NCBI RefSeq assembly: GCF_032362555.1
Contig: NC_083515.1
Location: 7,413,001 to 7,477,000 of the forward strand
Reading direction: 5' to 3'
Length of the DNA: 64,000 nt
Source of the DNA: Amyelois transitella
Taxonomy: Eukaryota > Arthropoda > Insecta > Lepidoptera > Pyralidae
Below, in pieces: positions 58,901-64,000 of this stretch. Under the pieces are notes generated by a model. It saw only the letters and a list, made by a program, of their open reading frames with translations. It was not told the origin of the DNA and did not search any database. The position numbers and the translations under genes are program-made. Every line of letters begins with the position of its first letter. Positions within the stretch are counted from its first letter, which is position 1.

Positions 58901-60237
58901 CGCTGGGAATAGGAACCAAACTAGAATGCCACTGCCGAGGGGTGGAAACAACCCTGATGATAACAATGTCATATGTGGGTGCAACAAACCAGCCATTTTG
59001 CTCACTGTTCAGAAGCAAAATAATAATTTTGGTAAGAAATTGTATGCTCTATGAATTATCTTAAATAGTGACATTAATAATTGAAATAATAAGACCTCTT
59101 GTTCTTAAGCATAGTAGTGGAACGTGTAGCTATGAACGTTTGGTAAGTCCTCCAACTAAAAAAATACAAATTTTTTAGTATAACAAATACGGGAAGATAC
59201 AATATGAATGCGACTTGAACAAACATTGGAATAATTATTCCAAATCCAAGTTGTCTTTAGCCGATTCTGTGGTTGAAACTAATTCGAAGTCTCTTTTATT
59301 TTCAGGTAAAAAGTTTTACAAATGTGCTGCGGGTCGAGACGGCAATGGTTGCGATTTCTTTCTATGGGCGCCCGAGTCCGTCACCAACGACACGCCGCCA
59401 CCCTCCAACTCTTGGGGCGAACACACGCCCTCTGGCGGCGGAAATACAAACATGTCCAGAGGGTGGGGGATAACTCCCAGCTCGTCTAGAGACAGTTATC
59501 AAGCAAGTGATAATGGTTTTAATTGTAACTGCGGCATTCCTGCTAAAAAGTGAGTTGGTAGTTCGTTTTCTGTTATAAAAATATTTCGTCTTATTCTTTT
59601 CGGGATAGACAGAGCCGGCAGAGGGACTTGAGATTATGTTGTTGTTACCAAAGTCAAAATGAGCATAAAAATATTTTATTTTTTAGTTTTTATTTTGATC
59701 TTTAATTCTTTATTTCAGGTTAACAGTTCACAAAGAAGGCCCCAACAAAGGGCGTATGTTTTATTCATGTCCTAACGAATACAATAATCGTTGTAATTTC
59801 TTCCAATGGGCAGATGAAGGATCCGCTTTACAGAATGGTACGTTGGGATTTGTTACATATGAGGTAACATTATTAAAAATTGCCTTATATCTTTTGGAAG
59901 CATTCTTTGGTTGGATCTTTGGGGCAGTGGTAATGCTAGAGCGTCCATCTATCTATTATCTATCTCAAAACACAAGGGCCCAAGTACTACACCTGATTAA
60001 GATTAATGTTTCACTCTCGTTTGCTGTGTTTATTTATTAGTTGGGATTGTTACAGAATGGGGCAATGGTGGCACCACAGCTACAAGAGGCCGAGGCCGGG
60101 GCGGGCGCGGAGGCGGGGGCGGGCGCGGGGGCGGCGGCGGGCGCGGCGCGCGGCGGGAGGGCGGGGGCGCGCGTCGCTGTACACTTTGCAAGCAGGAGGG
60201 ACATAGGAGGGATAGGTGTCCCAATTTACAGTCCTAG
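52995..60237 (+). CDS. TOP3A: DNA topoisomerase III alpha (15 exons, 1053 aa)
   Basis: Type IA topoisomerase that, with BLM and RMI1, dissolves double Holliday junctions and also decatenates mitochondrial DNA. Exons: 52995-53171, 53253-53462, 53659-53911, 54380-54550, 54902-55077, 55496-55778, 56074-56285, 56597-56708, 56934-57163, 57250-57388, 58002-58165, 58542-59031, 59306-59549, 59719-59837, 60056-60237; phases sum to 1054 codons. Toprim: VAEKNDAAK and TDCDREGE (DxDxE at 147-151). The active-site Tyr 361 is in GFISYPRTET. The C-terminal part has a four-Cys zinc ribbon (C658, C661, C681, C687), an Asn/Gln-rich linker, two GRF fingers (FYKCAAGRDGNGCDFFLW and FYSCPNEYNNRCNFFQW), an RGG-rich stretch (about 1004-1030) and a CCHC knuckle CTLCKQEGHRRDRC. 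Intron 2 has a GC donor (AAG|GCAAGT). Met 1 precedes a 32-residue basic, mitochondrial-like leader; Met 33 (53091) would give the nuclear form. AATAAA is at about 60310. Confidence 0.97.
54040..54311 (+). repeat. Repeat family A, best full-length copy
   Basis: In TOP3A intron 3. Order: GTGCCGTGTGGTTCCCGGCA, GAATAGGACCACTCC, TCTTTCCCATGGATGTCGTA, GGCGATAGGCTAGCAACTTG, TCACTATTTGAATCTC, GCTGAACGTGGCC, AGTCCGCTCAGGACTG (a small hairpin), CTACCCCGCAAGGGATATAG and (TATG)6. It is non-coding. The same tetranucleotide tail as the LINE-derived family B suggests shared retrotransposition machinery. No convincing pol III boxes were found. Confidence 0.9.
55140..55296 (+). repeat. Degraded family A repeat in TOP3A intron 5
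   Basis: AACCTGTCACTTCATTGTG, GAGACTATTGGCTCTATC and GGTATAAAGACGTGAAGTAC follow family order with strong divergence and internal loss. Confidence 0.5.
59594..59632 (-). repeat. Family A fragment in TOP3A intron 13
   Basis: TTCGGGATAGACAGAGCCGG then GACTTGAGATT is the inverted end of family A, about 40 bp. Confidence 0.35.
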
Positions 60238-60946
60238 TACATTTGAAAATGTGAATAAGTGAATAATTTATTTTGATATTTTCACCATTCAAGTTTTGCC
60301 ACAAAGTTAAATAAATTAAACCATTTTATGAAAAGCTAATGTACATACCTAATATAAACAGTTATTATTTTCTTAATAATTTTGTCATATATTGTATCTA
60401 CACTTTACTAGGTACGTATTTATGTTGTTAACTGTACAAAGGAGTAATTTTAATGGAAATTGATGATTTTTACCTTGTAATAAAATCATTAAGACAGAAA
60501 ACATCCTTGCATTTCGTCATTCTACATGAAATAAAAATGTTTTGTTGTCAAAATTTAAGTTTCTATAGTTATACAATGTATATGTATAATAAAAATAAGA
60601 ATTAAAATTTTCTGTGGCTAAATGTGATACTAATTGTACAACAGTTTAGTTTGTAAGTACAGTTTTTATATTAAATTTTCATGTTTTATTAACAAATTTT
60701 ATTTTAAATATCCCAAAGGAAACTTAAAAATATGTACACATGCCAATATTTATTTACAATTATCAAAGAACTATAATCCAATTCATTGAACAGCATAAGT
60801 GATCTGTGGAGCTATTCATCAACTCTGTGAAAGGTGCTTATGACAGCACAAGGTGTATGTGCCTTTTACAGGCAGAGCACAATGTTTTTTAAGAGTATAT
60901 TTAACATCAGCCCTATATTCCTGAATAGCTGCACTGACTAGGTTTA

Positions 60947-61446
60947 TCACCACCGCTTTTTGGCTTTCTTAGTCAAGTTTCCCACACTTTGTGTGCGTTG
61001 TACCTCTTGCTGTTCAGCCTCCACGGTTTTATCAGTCATCATGTCCAGTAATATTTCGAATTTCAATCGCAACATGTTATTCTCTTCTTCCAGTTGCTCA
61101 AGCTCCTTTTTGAGCCGGATATTTTCTTTGTGTGCGGCGCCAGCTTTTCCTGAGGCTGTAAAAGGATGAAACCTTAGACACAAAAATACACATTTATTGT
61201 GTATAGGTAGAACTTCAAAGTATGGGACAAGAACGTGGGTTGGTGAAGAACTATTTACGTACCCGGGATCCACTGTCCATCTTCAAAGGACACTTCAAAA
61301 TCACCTAACTTTAGTTTTAATGGAGCAATGTCAATGGACAGTTCTTTAGCGGCGTAATCGCTACCGAATTCTTTTTTTATCACTGATGTATCTTGTCGTC
61401 TGACTGGTATTGTTTTAGCAGAGAATTTACTGCTAAATAAAGGCAT
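60947..61446 (-). CDS. cby: Chibby (2 exons, 130 aa)
   Basis: A small coiled-coil protein that antagonises Wnt signalling by binding beta-catenin and acts at the ciliary base. Minus-strand exons: 61263-61446 and 60947-61155; GT-AG intron, phases sum to 131 codons. The N-terminus MPLFSSKFSAKTIPVRRQDT matches the chibby pattern MPxFxxxFSxKxxPxR. The centre has LKLGDFEVSFEDGQWIP (chibby: FENGQW). The C-terminal half is a leucine-zipper coiled coil (RLKKELEQLEEENNMLRLKF, EILLDMMTDKTVE), followed by a basic tail KKAKKRW that resembles the chibby nuclear-localisation end. Length is 130 aa against 126 in human. It is convergent with TOP3A (710 bp between stop codons). Confidence 0.95.
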
Positions 61447-62808
61447 TTTTAATTTCGCACAACTTTTTGTTACCTTGTTATAGTCGTTTGCAAAAATAAA
61501 AATACTTCGACGAAAAAGCAATACCTACGATACGAGTTAAGAAGACGCGTGTTTACATATTTCCTGTTTGTTTATATTTTACGCAGTTGCCATGGAAACA
61601 GTCTTTTTAAAAGAACGTTTAGCGACCGTGGATACATGTTTTGATAAGTTTATCTCAAGGAGTAACTTTAAATGGACATACGTTTCATGTTATTTCACGC
61701 AAACCCCCTGGTACTTAATCTCACACGATAAAACAAAAGACATAACCGATCAGAATAGTCTAATTTCTAGAAATAAAAAAGGAAATCCAAGATAGCGCCC
61801 AGAGTAACTGCAAAAAGGACCATGATCCATGACCAAAGACTAATGAATGTGGATGAAGCGCATAATGGATGTAAGGATCCGCCGCCTGCCACCCTGGCAT
61901 GTGGAAAGATATAGTATCTGTCTGCCTATATAGAAAAAAACTAGACAACGCGGTCGATCACCTATGCGCCAAACTGACCAAATAAAATCTGCGTTGGAAA
62001 AACACATAACAGACTACGCCAGTCAGCCTGCCAACAGAAATGACGAGAGATCATGAGAAAAGTATTGGTCTCATTTTGACCACGAACGTTTTGCCAAGAG
62101 CGAAACGACAAAGAGGAAGACCCAGAATAGATTTCATGTATGTATCATAGATTTAAAAACATTACTTGAAGGTATGAATGCAATAACAGCAATAATACCA
62201 CAATAACGACCATATGTTAGTAATAGTAACATTTATTGTTACATAATGAGGTTATTCTGCGACTGCTAAGTTTATGAGTCTGAGTATGTTTAAGATTAAA
62301 TTTGGACTTATTGATTAGACACACCTGATCGTAATTATTATATTGTGCTAATATTGTTTATACACTTATACAAAATATCAAGTTATTTTGGGGGTTATTT
62401 ACTATGTGCCTCAGGTATATAATGCCCACTCGATGCAAAGTCTTAACTTTGTCACGTTAGTCACGCTCTTCGATCTTCTCATAATTATATTCTTTGTAGA
62501 GATCACTATCATGTGACAGTATGTCATTGCGTGACACAGTGTGTCATTGTCTAATTTATCATTCACGTCAGTCCGCTGTCATTCTGTCATCAGCTTATAC
62601 ATAATGCATGTCACTCGAAGTTTGAAGTCAGATTTTTTGGAGTGAGTTGTTTTCTTACATGCTGAAAAATGGCATGACGAAATAAAACCTTGAACTTCTT
62701 ATTGTGATCGAACATTGAAGTTGCAAACATCTAGTAAAAATATTAATGTGTTTTGTATTACGATTTGAGTATGTAATATAGTTTCTTGTGTACAAAACAA
62801 GTTGCATT
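61447..62808. promoter_or_regulatory. Divergent interval between chibby and the gene at 62809
   Basis: It contains a degraded LINE 3' end (61800-61930) and a block at about 62508-62600 with many TGTCAT or GTGACA words in both orientations. It must hold both promoters. No coding exon is seen. Confidence 0.4.
61800..61930 (+). repeat. Degraded family B (LINE 3' end)
   Basis: TAATGAATGTGGATGAAGCG, GCATGTGGAAAGATATAG and TATCTGTCTGCCTATATAG correspond to the coding tail of family B (MNVDEA...KW...). The tail is lost. Confidence 0.55.
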
Positions 62809-63631
62809 ATGGAACTCTCCGGTACAGGTACAGGTATGTTTAGAATTCAACTATAATTAATTGGACAAATAAAATAACAAAGAGAATTTTCAATAATCTT
62901 CTCTGGTGTTTACTACACATTATTATTGTTATTTAAACTTTAGTATTAATTACACGTATGTTCGTTTCTTTGGTGACACAGATGATAACAAATAGTGTTT
63001 TTCCTTTCTTGCGCACTTGAAAATCGTTTTATTTTTCGTTATCGCTCTATGTAGTAATTTAATTATTTATAAGCTGCGAATCGGCAAGGCTCCTATGTTA
63101 AATTGAAAAATGAGTAAGCCTTTGTTTTCCGTATTTTGTTTGTGTTGAGTTTTGTTTTTCTCACTAACTTCTTTTCTTCAGGAAAGACAACCAATACATC
63201 TCTATCATTTAGATATAATGCGAACAATGAGGAACTAGAAGAATTATACCATGTATGTGATGATGATCCTCCCACTCCTCAATGTGACCCTCCTAGTGCA
63301 CAAAGCGAAAATGCAAGTCCCAAGAAAAGCGACAAGTCCTCCTCTTCAATTTTAGATAAGTATTTTAAGTCTATGCGAACTGAAAAAGTAGGCGAGAAAT
63401 CAGAAGATGTTAAGAATTCAGAGACAAAAGGGACTGATGAATCAAAGACTGCAACCCCTCAGAAAGAAGTAACAGCATCTCCTATGAAAGAGTATCTTAA
63501 TCGCTTGAGCAAGCGCAGCAATTCGGAAGTGCCACAAGAGAAGGATAGTAATGAAACATGGAAAATATTCCATGATTTCAAGTTTAAAATTGCTCAGGCT
63601 GTGGAGGACATGAAAACACGATCTGTTGAAG
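62809..63631 (+). CDS. Unrecognised acidic Ser/Lys-rich protein, first two coding exons (continues beyond window)
   Basis: Exon 1 is 62809-62833 (MELSGTGTG, donor GTATGT). Exon 2 is 63182-63631, acceptor TTTTCTTCAG and donor AAG|GTATGTG; the frame is continuous for 158 codons plus one base. The N-terminal part is GKTTNTSLSFRYNANNEE, then a Pro/Cys patch (HVCDDDPPTPQCDPPS) and a low-complexity region rich in Ser, Lys, Glu and Thr with SP/TP sites (likely disordered and phosphorylated). The more ordered stretch FHDFKFKIAQAVEDMKTR comes at the end. The Gly-Lys-Thr-Thr run across the exon junction only superficially resembles a P-loop, because no hydrophobic beta strand precedes it. I do not recognise the family, and the C-terminal domains lie outside the window. 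Confidence 0.75.
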
Positions 63632-64000
63632 GTATGTGTTATAAGTTAATAATGAATTCATTTTCATAAGATTAATAATAATTAATTGTGTTTTTAGTTC
63701 TCCTAACATATGATGATATTGTATTTTGCTTAATTTTTACTACTACTCTACTATTTTTACTCTTACTCATGCATCAAATACATTTTTTTTTATTAGTATT
63801 TAAGAGTGTTTTACCCCAATAAACCAAATGTATGTACTTTTACAAAGAAGTCAGCTTCCTCACTGATTTATTAACTTCATAATCTTATCTGATATAGTAG
63901 TTAAGTTATCAGTTGGCTAAGTAGTTTTTGATAGTGGTAACTTAGTGACATTTTCATATTTATATTTGAGATTATAGGTTTTTTTAAAGTTTATATTTGT
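63632..64000 (+). other. Intron of the last gene
   Basis: AT-rich DNA after the donor at 63632. No further exon is seen before the end of the window. Confidence 0.6.

Noticed and set aside
60030-60304. Overlapping Arg/Pro- or Ala/Gly-rich open frames on both strands
   Set aside because: They are shadows of the GC-rich RGG exon of TOP3A.
62809-63210. P-loop NTPase motif GTGTGKTT in the last gene
   Set aside because: It sits at the extreme N-terminus across an exon junction with no preceding hydrophobic strand, and low-complexity sequence follows.

Overview
The window looks like nuclear DNA from a moth or butterfly (Lepidoptera). It is AT-rich, with small exons in short to medium GT-AG introns. 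Many retroelement ends carry (TATG)n tails, there are RTE-type LINE remnants, a mariner and a Mutator-like (MULE) element, and the proteins are typical insect orthologues. The species cannot be told from the sequence alone.

Layout. 1-15.7 kb has no clear protein gene, only transposon debris: a broken mariner at 2308-3567, a tRNA-derived SINE head near 4.65 kb, RTE and SINE pieces, and a GC-rich promoter-like patch near 6.3-6.56 kb. 15.7-18.1 kb holds a three-exon gene for a very small membrane protein. Its reading frame continues for 69 codons past an in-frame UGA-C stop, which is the most interesting signal in the window. 18.1-32 kb is repeat-rich and gene-poor and includes a 440-bp inverted-repeat element at about 29.9-30.3 kb. 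32.1-37.6 kb is serine hydroxymethyltransferase (7 coding exons, 464 aa). 39.4-42.0 kb is a Rab40-type GTPase with a SOCS box (5 exons, 291 aa). 43.4-45.6 kb is a complete MULE transposon with an intact FLYWCH/MULE transposase, 120-bp terminal inverted repeats and a target-site duplication. 47.5-49.3 kb is a four-pass membrane protein (4 exons, 241 aa).

50.8-52.0 kb (minus strand) is the mitochondrial rRNA 2'-O-methyltransferase MRM2 (3 exons, 250 aa). It lies head to head with DNA topoisomerase III alpha at 53.0-60.2 kb (15 exons, 1053 aa). 60.9-61.4 kb (minus strand) is chibby (2 exons, 130 aa). From 62.8 kb to the end of the window are the first two coding exons of an unrecognised acidic, Ser/Lys-rich protein. 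Each exon chain was joined by hand, and the phases and total lengths are consistent. These genes are unrelated housekeeping or signalling genes rather than an operon-like system; MRM2 and TOP3A share a 1-kb divergent promoter interval and both have mitochondrial roles.
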